Of a stretch of DNA of 64,000 nt, positions 47,222-59,522 are shown in pieces. Positions within the stretch are counted from its first letter, which is position 1. Every line of letters begins with the position of its first letter. The notes beneath the pieces are model-generated. The model did no database searches. It had not been told where the DNA came from and worked only from the letters and a program-made list of their open reading frames with translations. The stretch comes from Ceratotherium simum simum (Eukaryota > Chordata > Mammalia > Perissodactyla > Rhinocerotidae): positions 1,118,480 through 1,182,479 of the forward strand of contig NW_004454175.1 of the NCBI RefSeq assembly GCF_000283155.1, given 5' to 3'. Position numbers and translations under genes: made by a program.

Positions 47222-49264
47222 AAACTACTTAAGGATATAAGTAGTTTTACATAGACCAAGCAAGACTACATTAACCTTGCAAGAGACTTAACCCAGGAAC
47301 CAAAGCACCTAATGAAAAAGGACAGAGCAAAAGATAACCCAGCCTTCCCCAAGGAGGCAGGTGCCAGCTCATTTTTATTCTTTCTGGTGCACGAGTGAGG
47401 AGAAAGTACCAAAAAGGAACAAAATATCTGAGTGTTTTGAGCAGAGGTCCACGTCAACTCATTGTATGAAAGCAAGGAGGAGAAGAAAATGCATATCTTG
47501 AATCACAGTGACCTTGCCCACGGGGAATTGTGATCTAGTAAGTTTCTTGAAGTCTGACCCGAGAATCAACTCCTCCTCTCTGGAGAAAGGAGCACGAGGT
47601 TTCCCCTTCCCTTTTTATAGCTTACAGAACACAAATTTCTTATCTAAGAAACTACCTTTCAGCCCCAAATCGGCTTTAGCTGACACAGCCCCCACTTTCA
47701 TGCCTTGCTCCTGCCCAGTCTGAGTTAGATACTTAATGAAACCACTCAGACTGCTAGCCTGAGCATATCTGGTCAGGCACCAACACCAACACACAGACTT
47801 CTCCGTCTCTTCCAGAAGCCATCTGCTGGTTCTTATTACAGGACGTGGGCCCAACACCCTAGCCAGTGCCATCAGCCACTTTGCCTCTTAAGTTCTGCCT
47901 TTTGCTAATTCCCTAGAGACAGAAGGGAGAGAGTTGCCTCTCTGGTTTCAGAGTTCCTTGGAAGAATCCTGTATTGACCAGCTAGTCATTTCTTTCACAT
48001 TGATGAAGATGGAGCTTTACCCTTGACTCTTTTTCTCAGTCCCTTTTGGGATTTCTGAAGTCCTTTTTCTAGTAAACGGTGAAGGCTTTTAAGGAACTTT
48101 GGCTTCTTCAGCAATTTCATTCATCCTAGTCCTCATAGCATATGTTCCATCTTATGTCAGCATCCCACTGGGGACAAGCAGAAGAATTTCTGACTCTTCA
48201 AGTTCAAAGTTTATGCCTCTCTGTTGGATCATCCACTCAGTTGCTGGTTTTTATCTTTTGGAAACCTTGAACTCTTCACTCTTGTGCCTGGCAAAGATGA
48301 GAGGCAAATTCTAAATCCAATGAATAATCTCACTTTTGCATACTCTATCAGGTCTGCTAATTACCAAGTATCTCTTTGATGACTCATCTCACCCAATAAT
48401 AATGACAATTTTTTCTCTAAAGGCAGTGGGGTGTGTGTGAGGTAATTCTCTCACATGCACTAATAAAGAAAATTTAGCAATTATATCAGGGAGACCATCA
48501 TATTGTAGTGGAAACTGAAAAATAAGGTGGCATCAAGCAACATACAAAAAGTAAGGTCTTTGAAATTGTGGTAGAGCTCAATTTCTTTCAAAAAAATATA
48601 ATCAGACATCATACTGAAATTCTTGAATTACAAATGAACACTTACAAACTCTGTATGGTAGCAGAGCTCTTCAAAAACAGTTCCCTGCCCAGGACATGTG
48701 TGTGGCATCAGGATAACCAGCCTGCTCACATATGATGAGCCAAAGCCAGGGGTGGGGATGATTACAGACAGAAGAATTGCTGGAAGGATATACACTGACA
48801 TTCAGCCTCAAACAATGTGGCATCTCAATGGAATACTGGAAAAAATCAATGACAGCTCTTCTCGAGAAAAGATTTTGAGTAGGGGACAAATTTTAAAGGA
48901 CAAACAGTAATAGGGACCATGATTGGTGGTAGCTGCCAGACATTTTTTAAAAGAACTTGTGAGCCAAATGTGGGAAGAAATGCTTTGGAGCTCTGCTGTT
49001 ATAAAGAATAGTCACTACCTTTGGCACAACCAGTTAGTGATTGGTCCTATTAAGGAGACTTCCCCCTGCCCATCTTTCCACCCAAAAAAACACGTAGCCC
49101 TGAGTAGCAATTGTTTGTATTTCACTAGAAGTTTCATGATTCTTAAATTGAAAGTGCAGTGATACAATTTGCAAGGATATTACATAAACCATCAGATTGG
49201 TCTTATTTGAATGATCAGAGCAGAGCAGTCTGTTGAATTATTTCTTCATCAGATACATCCCATT
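47222..49264. other. Repeat-poor intergenic block
   Basis: About 2 kb with no repeat recognised and no coding signal. Frames of 60-85 codons occur on both strands and look random. Confidence 0.5.
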
Positions 49265-49700
49265 TAATAGCTGTGGAAGACTGCATTATTGTTCTCAATT
49301 ATTCACTACACTTCTTGTGAGAGAATTATGTATCCTACACATTTCCGTGTCACTTGCAGTCCTTTCCTATAAGAAGTGCATACATCCCTACTCCATTAAG
49401 ATTAGGTTTAACCATGTGATTAGCTTTGGCCAATGAAATGTGAGATGTCATGGATACGTACCATCTAAACAGAAGCTTAAGAGCAATTGCATGGTTCACC
49501 CATTACATTCTTTTCTCTCTGTCACAATAATGAGTGTCCTAAATAGGTGTTACTCCTTCAGCCTGGATCCTGAAATGAACACACATTGAGCAGAGCCAAG
49601 CTGAGATGCTCCATTAATGAGAAATACACTTTTATTGTTGTAAGCCATTGAGATTTGTGCATGTTTCTTCTTGCAATATAAACTAGCAAAAGCTCACTCA
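49265..49700 (+). mobile_element. Probable old LTR, subfamily unassigned
   Basis: ccatgtgattagctttggcc, then cttcagcctggatcctgaaa and gttgtaagccattgagattt, follow a widespread MaLR/ERVL-like LTR pattern. Diverged, ends unclear. Confidence 0.45.
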
Positions 49701-49822
49701 TACAATAACCATGCATATTAGCACAGTAGCGATCCATTAACGGTATTTGTCAGCTATGCAATATACATATTCCAGATGAAGTGCTAGAGTCCAAATAGCT
49801 TGGATAAAAACATGTCTCACAG

Positions 49823-50092
49823 GGGGCCAGCGTGGTGGCATAGTGGTTAAGTTCGCACTCTCTGCTTTTGGCAGCCCAGGGTTTGCCGGTTCAAATCCTG
49901 GGCACAGACCTATGCACCCGCTCATCAAGTCATGCTGCGGCAGCATCCCACATACAAAACAGAGGAAGATTGGCACAGATGTTAGCTCAGGGACAATCTT
50001 CCTCAAGCAAAAAAAAAAAAAAAAGGGGGGGAATTGGTAACAGATGTTAGCCAATTTTCCTCACCCCCCCCCCAAAAAAAAAGCCTCACAAA
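49823..50092 (+). mobile_element. Older ERE-type SINE
   Basis: tggcatagtggttaagttcg, then tatgcacccgctcatcaagt, with two tail units and a C9A9 end. Flanks ctcaca recur after the tail. Confidence 0.88.
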
Positions 50093-50245
50093 GAAATGTA
50101 ATTGACATTAATCTTAATTTTCTACCTAGAACTTTTTCACTTATTTGGAAGGTTGATCACAGGTTGTAGAGTATAATATATCCAGCTTCTCCATGTTCAT
50201 TAAAAAGATTGTCATTGTACTTAGTCAAATTAAGACTGCTATCAG

Positions 50246-50553
50246 GGCCGGCCCCGTGGCTTAGTGGTTAAGTGCTCGTGCTCCACTACTGGCGGCCCAG
50301 GTTCGGATCCTGGGTGCACACCGATGCACTGCTTCTCCGGCCATGCTGAGACTGCGTCCCACATACAGCAACTAGAAGGATGTGCAACTATGACATACAA
50401 CTATCTACTGGGGCTTTGGGGAAAAAAAAAAAAGGAGGAGGATTGGGAATAGATGTTAGCTCAGAGCTGGTCTTCCTCAGCAAAAAGAGGAGGATTAGCA
50501 TAGATGTTAGCTCAGGGCTGATCTTCCTCACAAAAAAATATATAAATAAATAA
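50246..50553 (+). mobile_element. Composite ERE SINE
   Basis: The acatacagcaacta body is followed by two gttagctcag tail units, the same architecture as the copy at 30,034. The 14-bp duplication aagactgctatcag and aagactgttatcag (50,232-50,245 and 50,554-50,567) has one change. Confidence 0.95.
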
Positions 50554-50567
50554 AAGACTGTTATCAG

Positions 50568-51824
50568 CTTAACATCTCTCCAAATGAAAACCACATGCTA
50601 ACTTTTAATAAAATCTTCATTTTTGGTCAAAACATTACTAATTCCCAGAGTACTGTGTAGAGCGAGAAATTAACTTGCATTTATGAGTTTGAGTAAGCAA
50701 TTCAGTTGATCTACTACATTCCCAACAGTATTAGAAGCAAAATCATATATGAGAACAGAGCACAAAAGCACTAAGAGCCAGACAACTTTCTATGGGTTGC
50801 TGTAGGTAAGAAAGCTCCAGAGCATAGAGGAAAGCTGAGAGCTTCCCTCTCTCAGTTATATTTTATCCTGAGAACCCAATTTTTACAATTTCTAGGCTTA
50901 ACATCTCTAAGACCAAATATTGAAGCCTCAACTTTTGAAGAAAGAAATTATTTCAAGTTCTTTAACTACACAGTGTCAAAATGATTGGTGAAATCAATGA
51001 AAATATTAGGCAAATCAGTTGTTTGATGCAATGTTGGCACAAAGTGAGCCCCAATGACTGGTAAATGAGGCCACATCCTTTATTTCGGGCTTTAGTCTTA
51101 TATTTAGAAATATCTCTGCCTCCCTGTGATTATAAAGATATTTTCTGTTTTCTTCTGGGTTCTCATATTGGGGGAAAAGTAAAAGGACTTTGGGAAGGAT
51201 ACCCAGGCCCTGTCTAGAGGATGGCTATCTGTCCATTAGCTTTACTTGGGGCGGCAGCACCACTAAGCCAGGTTGGGCTTTGCCATCTGAGCATTCTAGT
51301 AGCCATGTCCTCTTGGCTTGAGGAAGGCCAGTTTGCTGGTCTGTTTCCTGTCTTGTACCCTATAAAGGAACCTTCCTGAATGACTATTCCCCAATCCCAA
51401 CCTACCCTAGGCCAGGCCTACCTGCAAAGCCTGCTGTCCTGGTGGCTTGGGGGCCCAGTGGAGGGAAAGTTCAAAGGGAGAATCAAACAGTGACCTACAC
51501 CATTGCTCATGAAATCCAGACCAAATGCCTGTCCAAATCAGTCTACGTCTTCATTCCTTTTTCTTTTCTTTAGGAAGGAAAATACTGGCTTTATACTTAC
51601 CAACTGGAGAGCTTGACTCAGCCTCTAGGCCACACAGGATTTCCAATACTTCTACTAAGTTTAACACACCAGTCAGTCACAGATAGAGCTCCTGGACAAC
51701 ACCGCTTAGCCTCCCCTCCAAGCAAACCAGTGCTTTGTCCTATTGTTATCATGCATTTTACTTCTACATACGTTGTAAACCCCACACATTATTTTGTTGT
51801 TGTTGTTTAAACAATTATCTTTTT
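50568..51824. other. Intergenic sequence, no feature
   Basis: About 1.25 kb without recognised repeats or exons. Confidence 0.5.
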
Positions 51825-51838
51825 AAAAGATTGAAACA

Positions 51839-52093
51839 GGAGCCAGCCCCATGGCCTAATGGTTAAGTTCAGCATGCTCCGCTTGGGCGGCCCAGGTTCA
51901 GTTCCTGGGCGAGAATCTACACCACTCATCAGCGGCCATGCTGTGGCGGCAACCCACCTACAAAATAGGGGTAGATTGGCACAGATGTTAGCTCAGGGCG
52001 AATCTTCCCCAAGCAAAAAGAGGAAGTTTGGCAATGGATGTTAGCTCAGGGTGATTCTTCCTCAGCAAAAAAATAAAATAAAAATAAAAAAAT
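51839..52093 (+). mobile_element. Older ERE-type SINE
   Basis: taatggttaagttcagcatg, then ctacaccactcatcagcggc, two tail units and an (aaaat)n end. Target copies aaaagattgaaaca and aaaaggttgaaaca (51,825-51,838 and 52,094-52,107). Confidence 0.92.
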
Positions 52094-52179
52094 AAAAGGT
52101 TGAAACAAATAAGAAAAAATCTTGCACATTTACCTATGTAATTACCATTCCAATGTTCTTTATTCCTTTTGGTAGGTCC

Positions 52180-54130
52180 GTATTTCCAACTGATCATATT
52201 TTCCTTCTGCCTAAAAGATTTTCTTTAACTTTTTTTGTAGTGTGGATATGCTGGTGATGAATTCTTTCAGCTTTTCAATGTCTGAAAAGGTCTTTATTTT
52301 GCCTTCATTTTTAAAAGCTATTTTAGGATAGTGTATATATGAAAGCTGTTTGTTTTCAGTACTTTAAAGATGTTGCTCCACTATTTTTTCACTTACATCA
52401 TTTCTGACAGGAAATATTCTGTCATCATTATCTTTGTTCCTCTGTACATGTCATGTCTTTTTTTCCCTCTGATTCCTTTTAATGTTTTCTCTTTATAACT
52501 CTTTAAAACTCATTTTAAGCAATTTGATTGTGATATTGCCTTGGTGTAGTCTTCTTCATGTTTCTTGTGCTTGGCATTTGTTGAACTTCTTGGATTAGTT
52601 TTTATGAAATTTGGAAACATTTTGGCTTTTATTTCTTCAGAGATTTTTTTTCTGTCATCCACCCTTTCTGTCAGGGCTCCAACTACATGTAGACTGGGCC
52701 ACTTGGCATCATGCCACAGATCATTGAGGCTCTGCTCCTTTTTGTCCCCCAGACTTATTTTTGTCTGGGTTTATTGTGCATTGTTTATATTGCCATGTCT
52801 TCAAGTTCACTTCTGTTTTTTCTGCAGTGTCTAATCTGTCATTAATCCTGTCCAGTGTAGTTTTTCATCTCTGTTATTGTTGTTTTTCATCTCTAGACGT
52901 TCCATTTGTGTCTTTTTCATATCTTCTGTGTCTCTACTTAACATGTTTAATCTTTTCTCTAGATCAGAGTTTCTCAACCTCAGCACTACTTACATTTTGG
53001 ACTGGATAATTCTTTGTTGCAGGGCTGTCCTGTGCATTGCAGGATGTTTAGCAGCATCCCTGGCTTCTAGCCACTACATGCCAGTAGGACCACTACCCCC
53101 AAGTTGTGACGACCACACTGTCGCCAGACATTGCCAAATGTCACCTGGGGGAAAAAAATCACTCCTTTATTGAAAACTACTAGTCCAGATTTTGGAACAT
53201 ATGTGATACAGTTATGATAAGTATTTTAATGTCCTTATCTACTAATTCTAGCATCTGCATCAGTTTTCTCCAGTTTCTATTGATTGATTTTTCTCATAAG
53301 TTTCCTGCTTCTTCACATGCCTTATAGTTTTTTATTATAAGCCAGACATTGTGAATTTTACTTTGTTGGCTGTGGGTATTCTTATATTCCTGTAAATATT
53401 CTTGGGCTTTGTTCTGGGATGCAACTAAGTTACCTGGAAATAGTTTGAGATAGGATAGTGTATATATGAAAGAAAGACCTTTCAGGTCTTGCTTTTAAAC
53501 TTTATTAGGTAGATCCAGAATAGCATTTAGCCTGGGGCTAATTTTGCCCCACTACTGAAGCAAGACCCCTCTGAGTACTCTACTTGATACCCCATGAATT
53601 GTGAGGTTTTCCACTGTGGCTGGTGGGAATTGGCACTATTCCTGGCCCTGTGTGAGCTCCTTATGGGTGGTTTCCATGATCTAGTATAGTTTCCTCAGGT
53701 GCTTGTGCTGATAAGCACTCAGCTGAATACTTGAGGGACATTTTTGTCCCTCAATACCTGTGGAGGTTTTGGGGGTTCTCTCTCTCCAAAAAGTTTTCTT
53801 CTCTCTGGCTCTTTGTTCTGCAAACTCCAGCAGCTTTGGTCCCCCTCAGCTCCATCTCCTCAGCTCAGTCATTGCATTCAGCTTGGGTTCCACCTCCTGC
53901 ATTGCAGCCTCAAAACTCTCCAGGCATTAAGCTGGGACAATTGTTGGGGTCATTTGCTGTGTTTCTCATCTCTCAGGAATCACTGTCCTTCATTGTCTCA
54001 TGTCCAATGTCTTGAAAACCATTGTTCCATATATTTTGTTTTTAGTTGTTTCAGGCAGGAGGGTAAATCTGCTCTCTATTACTCCATCTTGACTGGAAAC
54101 AAGTACGTTTTTAATTTACCTGGAATTTAT
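52180..54130 (-). mobile_element. Old L1, antisense, split by a hAT MITE
   Basis: ggtgatgaattctttcagct, ctttaaagatgttgctccac and ttgattgtgatattgccttg belong to the reverse complement of an old L1M element. Matching sequence resumes after the MITE (cttatagttttttattataa) and runs to ctccatcttgactgg. The plus-strand frames of 80-140 codons here are shadows. Confidence 0.7.
52965..53182 (+). mobile_element. hAT-type MITE inserted in L1
   Basis: cagagtttctcaacctcagc at one end and a decayed inverted end tgaaaactacta at the other. The interior tgtttagcagcatccctggc is typical of a common Charlie-related MITE. I do not assign the subfamily. Confidence 0.75.
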
Positions 54131-54429
54131 ATGGGTGTTAAACTTTCCAAGTTATTGAATTTCTGAGAATAACTACTTTTCTTTCACTCTCCATTGAAAA
54201 GGTTGAATTTAAATAAAATTATACGCTTAAAATAATTTTCACTCTAAGCTTTGAAGACATTTTTCCCTTGTTTTCGAACATCCGGTGTGGTGAATGGGAA
54301 GTCCAATGTTTGTTTGATTCTCAATCCTTTGTAAATATCTTTTTTTCCCTTTCTACAGGATTTTAGAATCATCTCTTCATCTATAGTGTTCCGAAATTTC
54401 AGAGTGATCTATTTAGGTATGGATTTTTT

Positions 54430-54736
54430 GTGTGTGTGTGAGGAAGATCAGCCCTGAGCTAACATCCATGCCAATCCTCCTCTTTTTGCTGAGGAAGACT
54501 GGCCCTGAGCTAACATCTATTGCCAATCCTCCTCCTCCTTTTTTTTTTTCCCTTTTTCTCCCCAAAGCCCCAGTAGATAGTTGTATGTCATAGTTGCACA
54601 TCCTTCTAGGTGTTGTATGTGGGACGCTGCCTCAGCATGGCTGGACAAGTGGTGCGATGGTGTGCACCGGGGATCTGAACTCGTGCCGCCAGTAGTGGAG
54701 CTCGCCCACTTAACTGCTAAGCCATGGGGCCGGCCC
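54430..54736 (-). mobile_element. Composite ERE SINE, antisense, with a short TG tail
   Basis: Read on the minus strand it has the head, the acatacaacacctagaagg body and two tail units, then a short CA tract in place of part of the A-tail. The 16-bp duplication taggtatggatttttt (54,414-54,429 and 54,737-54,752) is exact. Confidence 0.95.
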
Positions 54737-54752
54737 TAGGTATGGATTTTTT

Positions 54753-55596
54753 TTAAAAAAATAGTATCTGTGAAATCATGAGTTCAACAGACTAATTTTA
54801 ATTTTATAAGCCACTATAAAATAAATATATGATTATTAAGATAAAAAACATTTATCTATGCCACCTAAAATCATCTTCAGTATCCCTAGTATTACGTCTT
54901 CCACCCTTTGGGAAACTTTCGATTAAAGCACAGTGCTAAGAAAAATTACAATAGATTGTCAGGGAAAATTCTGAATGGGTGAATATTACTGGGTATTTTC
55001 TCAATGGATGTTGTCTAGGCAATCCTTCAGAGTTATCTGACTACATGGGGGTCTGTGGTTTTCACGATTTTTGACTGGGCAATGAGTCTACAACTCTAAG
55101 TTGTAGAAAAATGATAGTAATGCAAATGAGTCTTGTCTGTAGACGTGACAATAAATTGTGTCGGGTGAAGATGCAATTGACTATCATGCTATAGAAGAGA
55201 TGATTCCAACACTACAGTTTATTTGCTGTAAATATCGATCAGTTTTTCATCTATTGGCAAATTCATTTCAGCATTCCTGATTACTGCTATATGTGTTTGT
55301 TCTTTGGATTCTCCTTTGGAAGGGTTTTAACCTCTCCCTGTCTCCCTCATTAATTAATGAGCTAAATAAAATCTATTTTTTTATATTTGTGTGACAGTCA
55401 TGATTTTGCCTTATTTTTTAAAGTATCTTTTATTAATAGCATATATGAATTATAATGTGCATTATTACTATTATTATTATTATTATGTTTGAGAGGATTT
55501 GGAGAACATTTCAAACCGGACTTTAGAACAAAGTGCATTTTCGCTAAGTCCTGGCTTGGCATCAAATTCTCTATGACAAATCTGGCTGGCCACATG
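54753..55596. other. Intergenic sequence, no feature
   Basis: Nothing recognised except a short (TTA)n run near 55,462-55,485. Confidence 0.45.
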
Positions 55597-55775
55597 TTTT
55601 TGTAAATAAACTTTTGTTGGCACACAGCCACATTCATTCATTTGTATATTGTATCTGGCTGCTTTTGTGCTACAAAAGGAGAGCTGAGAGTTGTAACAGA
55701 GACTATATGACCCACAAGCCTAAAATATTTACTATCTGGCCTTTTATAGAAAAAGTTTGTTGACCCCTGCTTTAT
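55597..55775. mobile_element. DNA-transposon remnant (hAT-like)
   Basis: gtaaataaacttttgttggc, then aaaatatttactatctggcc and gtttgttgacccctgc, match a common ancient mammalian DNA-transposon segment. Family from memory and not certain. Confidence 0.5.
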
Positions 55776-55937
55776 GATGTGACACCAACCTGCTTTAGCA
55801 TATTAACTACAAATGAAAATTCTATTATTTATTTAAATTGAGATTGTTAGGTTTTTCTGTACCGCCAAATGGATGTACAAGCCATTTGCAGGGGTAGAGG
55901 GAACTACATTTGGGGAGACTGAATAGCATAGTGTTTA

Positions 55938-56151
55938 AATTTTTTTTTTTTTAATTTTTATTTATTTATTTTTCCCCCAAAGCCCCAGTAGATAGTTGTA
56001 TGTCATAGCTGCACATCCTTCTAGTTGCCGTATGTGGGACACGGCCTCAGCATGGCTGGAGAAGTGGTGCGTCGGTGCGCGCCCAGGATCCGAACCCAGG
56101 CCGCCGGCAGCGGAGCGTGCGCACTCAACCGCCAAGCCATAGAGCCGGCCT
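55938..56151 (-). mobile_element. ERE SINE (acatacagcaacta-body type), antisense
   Basis: ccaaagccccagtagatagt, then the head ending ccatagagccggcct. The 19-bp duplication ctgaatagcatagtgttta (55,919-55,937) recurs at 56,152-56,170 with one change, the longest in the window. Confidence 0.96.
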
Positions 56152-56204
56152 CTGAATAGCACAGTGTTTAATATTTCCCACTGGCCCTGAAGTTTGGTTT
56201 GGTT

Positions 56205-56380
56205 TGAATCCAAACTCTCTCACTTAGAGCTGAGAGACCTTGATCAGGCTGTCTAACCTTTAACCCTCCTAAACCTCAGTTGCCTCATGCATAAAATAGG
56301 GATAGTGATATCTTACATAGTGGTTGTAAGGATTAAACGAGCTGCTATACTTTACAAGCTTAAAACCCAGAACATAGAAA
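56205..56380 (+). mobile_element. MIR SINE
   Basis: gagagaccttgatcaggctg, then aacctcagttgcctcatgca and gtaaggattaaacgag, in MIR order. Confidence 0.75.
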
Positions 56381-56639
56381 TCCATGTGATTATTGGGCAT
56401 GAGCAAACTTTGGAAAGAACAGAAAATTACATCTATGCCTGTTTTTATAAACTTTTAAATAAAGTCCAATATCCATTGCCAGCCTGCCCAACCTCAAGCT
56501 TCTCTCCTCTATTCCAAAGAAGTTCTCCTATTCTCCCAACTCAAGAGGTAGAGCACTTTGAAGGCTATATGTTTGGTTAACTGGGGACACTCCTAGGGGA
56601 AACCTCACTAAGGTATCCCTACAAAGTCTCGTCTGTATT

Positions 56640-57115
56640 ATGGTAGACTGAGTGCAAAAATGGCCCCAATTCTTCTCTTCCCGCTATCCGTGCCTCTTAT
56701 GCTGTGACTGCAGCTTCCTCCATCTAGAGGTGGAAACTATTTTCCCTACCTTTGAATCTCACTGGCCTTGTTACTTGCTTGACCAGTAGAATGCAGCAGA
56801 AGTGAATGTGTCAGTTCTAAGCTGAGGCCTCAAGAAGCGCTAAACACTTCTGCTTGCTCTTTTGGAACCCATGAGAGCAGGCATGGGATAGCCTGCTAGA
56901 GGATGAGAGCTCAGAGATGTCATCTCATCCGTGGCCGCCCTAGTTCAATCAGCTCCCAGCTGACCTGCCAGGTGATCACAGACTCACGTGAACCCAGCTG
57001 AGATGAACCAAGCCCAGCTCAGATCAGCATAACTACCTAACCAACCCATAGACTCATGAGCAAAAGTACATATTTATTGTATGCCAAAATAAATTAATGT
57101 CTGATAATTTCTATC
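56640..57115 (+). mobile_element. Probable old LTR, unassigned
   Basis: tagaatgcagcagaagtgaa, then gagatgaaccaagcccagct and ttattgtatgccaaaataaa, follow a MaLR/ERVL-like LTR layout. Low certainty. Confidence 0.4.
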
Positions 57116-57669
57116 ATTGTAGCCTTGGCTATTGAATGATTGCTAACTGCTGGTATTTGCTTGGGGAGTGTTGAGCATACATATATCATGCATCAAAGTA
57201 GAGTGTTCATCTGAAAATGTGGTCCTAACTCAGCCCTGTTGTGTCGGGATGTTGCTGAAATGATTGATTCGGATGCATACTCAAAACCGTGGCAGATTTG
57301 GACAGAATTTACAGCTCTTGGCCGCAAAGATCATGAAACAGTATTATGAGAACTTTTAAAGAAAAGATTGTAAGTAGTTGGCGTGCTATCTACAAGACCA
57401 ATTCTTATAATAGGGACTATTAGAACTAAAATGTTTGCATGAAAAAGGATTTTTGAGTCCTCACTGGTTAGCTTCCTGTTTGAAAACAGTTAATAGAACA
57501 AAATCTGAGTACTGCTAGAGAACTCACTGTTCCTTAGGACTATAACAAGTGACGGGATTATATTATGACATGTTTTCCCCAAGGTAGCTAAAAAGAGAAT
57601 AACATTCTCTCTGGGTCTCTGGTGTTTCACTTGTGATTTTGAGGATGACTATGTTTTTGCCTCTTCCAC
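57116..57669. other. Intergenic sequence, no feature
   Basis: No repeat or exon recognised. Confidence 0.45.
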
Positions 57670-58145
57670 TATACTGAAACTCTGTCATCTTGTGTCATTA
57701 TAAGCTAGTCATTTAATTGCTCTGGGCCTCAGTTTCCTCGTATGTAATATGAAGTTATTGGATGATTTCTCAGGTCTCTTCTACCAATGTCAGTTTCAGA
57801 TACAAATTTTTTTCTTAACAATTTTTGTTCTCACTCCTCAAACATTTATTTCATATTTATTATGTGCCAGGAATTTTACAAGTCACTGGAGATACAGCAG
57901 TGAATAATGAGATATGGCCTCTGCCCTCACATTAATAATGATAACAAAAATGACAGCAAGCATATCATTAACAATAACTGATACTATACTATATTATAGG
58001 TTCCGGAACACTCTCACGGGCATTTTTATATTTGACCTTCACTGCAGGGCTGTTAACTGGTTAGGACAAGCATTAGCTTCTCCATTTTACATACGAAGAA
58101 ACTGAGACTCAGAAACACTAAGTAACTTGGCCAAGGCTGCAAGGA
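57670..58145. mobile_element. MIR and L2 fragments
   Basis: 57,670-57,780 is MIR on the plus strand (gggcctcagtttcctcgtat). 57,838-57,935 is an L2 3' end (tttattatgtgccaggaatt). 57,990-58,145 is MIR on the minus strand (ctccattttacatacgaaga). Confidence 0.7.
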
Positions 58146-58640
58146 ACTTACATTATCGCTTCGAATTTAGAAATTTTGATCCTGATTATTTACAAAAACA
58201 TTTCTATTATGAAACATTTCAAACATACTAAAAAATAACAGTATGATAAATCCCATATATCCATAACCCAAAATTAAAAACAATCAATAATTTGACAATA
58301 TTTCTTTTATCTCTCCCCTCTTTTTTCCTTTGCAGAAGTATTTAAAGCAAATCCCAGAGACTGTGTTATTTCATCTCTTCATACTCAATATAAATCTTTA
58401 AAAAGTAAGGGCATTATCTTAACATAACCACAATGCCATTTTCATGCTTAACAACATCAATAATGTTTTGTCTCATTTAAACATAATTCTTGATGTTCAC
58501 TTGAATAGAATGAAGTTTAAAAATCATTTTGCTATTCAGACACATCCTGACTAGTCCAACCTAGCATAAATTTGTCTCATCACAGCATCTTATTGGTTTC
58601 TAGATCATCCCCCCTCCCCCAAAGCACGTATTTTGTGGCA
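58146..58640. other. Intergenic sequence, no feature
   Basis: AT-rich; no clear assignment. Confidence 0.4.
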
Positions 58641-59105
58641 GGGAATACTATTTGTCCTCCAATGACTCATCTCCTCTTTTTCCTTGGTTATAGAATTTGT
58701 AGCTAGAAACATGGCCATGAGGAATAAAGACTGTGTTTCCCAGACTTCCTTGCAGCTGGGTGTGGCTATGTGAGTAAATTCTAGTACTTGAGATATTAAC
58801 TGAAGAGTTGAGTTTAGCTCCTGAGAAGTGTTCTTAAGGGGAGAGAGTATGTTTTCTTTGCCCTTCCTCCTTTCTGCTGACTAGAATGTGGAATCAGTAG
58901 CTGGAACTTAAGCAGCTTGACCTATGAGGTCGTGTACTAAGTAAAGTAGGTGAGACATCAAGAGAGAAGGAGTCAGGTCCCTGATGATCATGAGCCACCG
59001 CATCAGTTTAGAAGTAAACTTTTATTTTTTAAACTTCAAGCCAATGTTATTTATCTTGGTTTCTGGTTGTTTTGACACATGTAGCCAAATGAATCCTAAC
59101 TTACA
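58641..59105 (+). mobile_element. Probable old LTR, unassigned
   Basis: cccagacttccttgcagctg, then gtggctatgtgagtaaattc and tgatgatcatgagccaccgc, follow a widespread ERVL-like LTR pattern. Ends approximate. Confidence 0.45.
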
Positions 59106-59237
59106 CACATTTCTGTTTACTTCTTCCCCCATCTTTCAATTATGGTGGAGCTAGGCACACAGAAAAATGGGTTAACTATGAGATAATGTCTCCTCATCTA
59201 ATATAACTATTAGCTGAGATGTATTCCATTCACTTAG

Positions 59238-59510
59238 TTTTTTGTTGTTGTTGTTGGTTTTTTGTTTTTTTTTTTGTTTTTTTTTGTGAGAAGGATCAGA
59301 CCGGAGCTAACATCTGTCGCCAATCCTTTCTTTTTGCTGAGGAAGAGTGGCCCTGGGCTAACATCTGTGCCCATCTTACTCCACTTTACATGGGACACCG
59401 CCACAGCATGGCTTGATAAGCGGTGCGTCTGTGTGCGCCCGGGATCCGAACCCCAGACCAGCGAAGCTGAGCTCGGGCGCACACTTAACGCTATGCCACT
59501 GGGCCCGCCC
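59238..59510 (-). mobile_element. ERE SINE, antisense
   Basis: A T-rich tail, two tail units and a head ending cactgggcccgccc. Flanks ccattcacttag (59,226-59,237) and ccattcaactta (59,511-59,522) form the duplication. Confidence 0.93.
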
Positions 59511-59522
59511 CCATTCAACTTA

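Noticed and set aside
52565..54166. Plus-strand frames of 82-140 codons
   Set aside because: They lie in antisense L1 and an inserted MITE, overlap one another in different frames and have no domain.
1188..59510. tRNA genes suggested by ggttcgaatcc/ggttcggatcc B-box motifs
   Set aside because: All belong to tRNA-derived ERE SINE heads without cloverleaf integrity; none is a functional tRNA gene.
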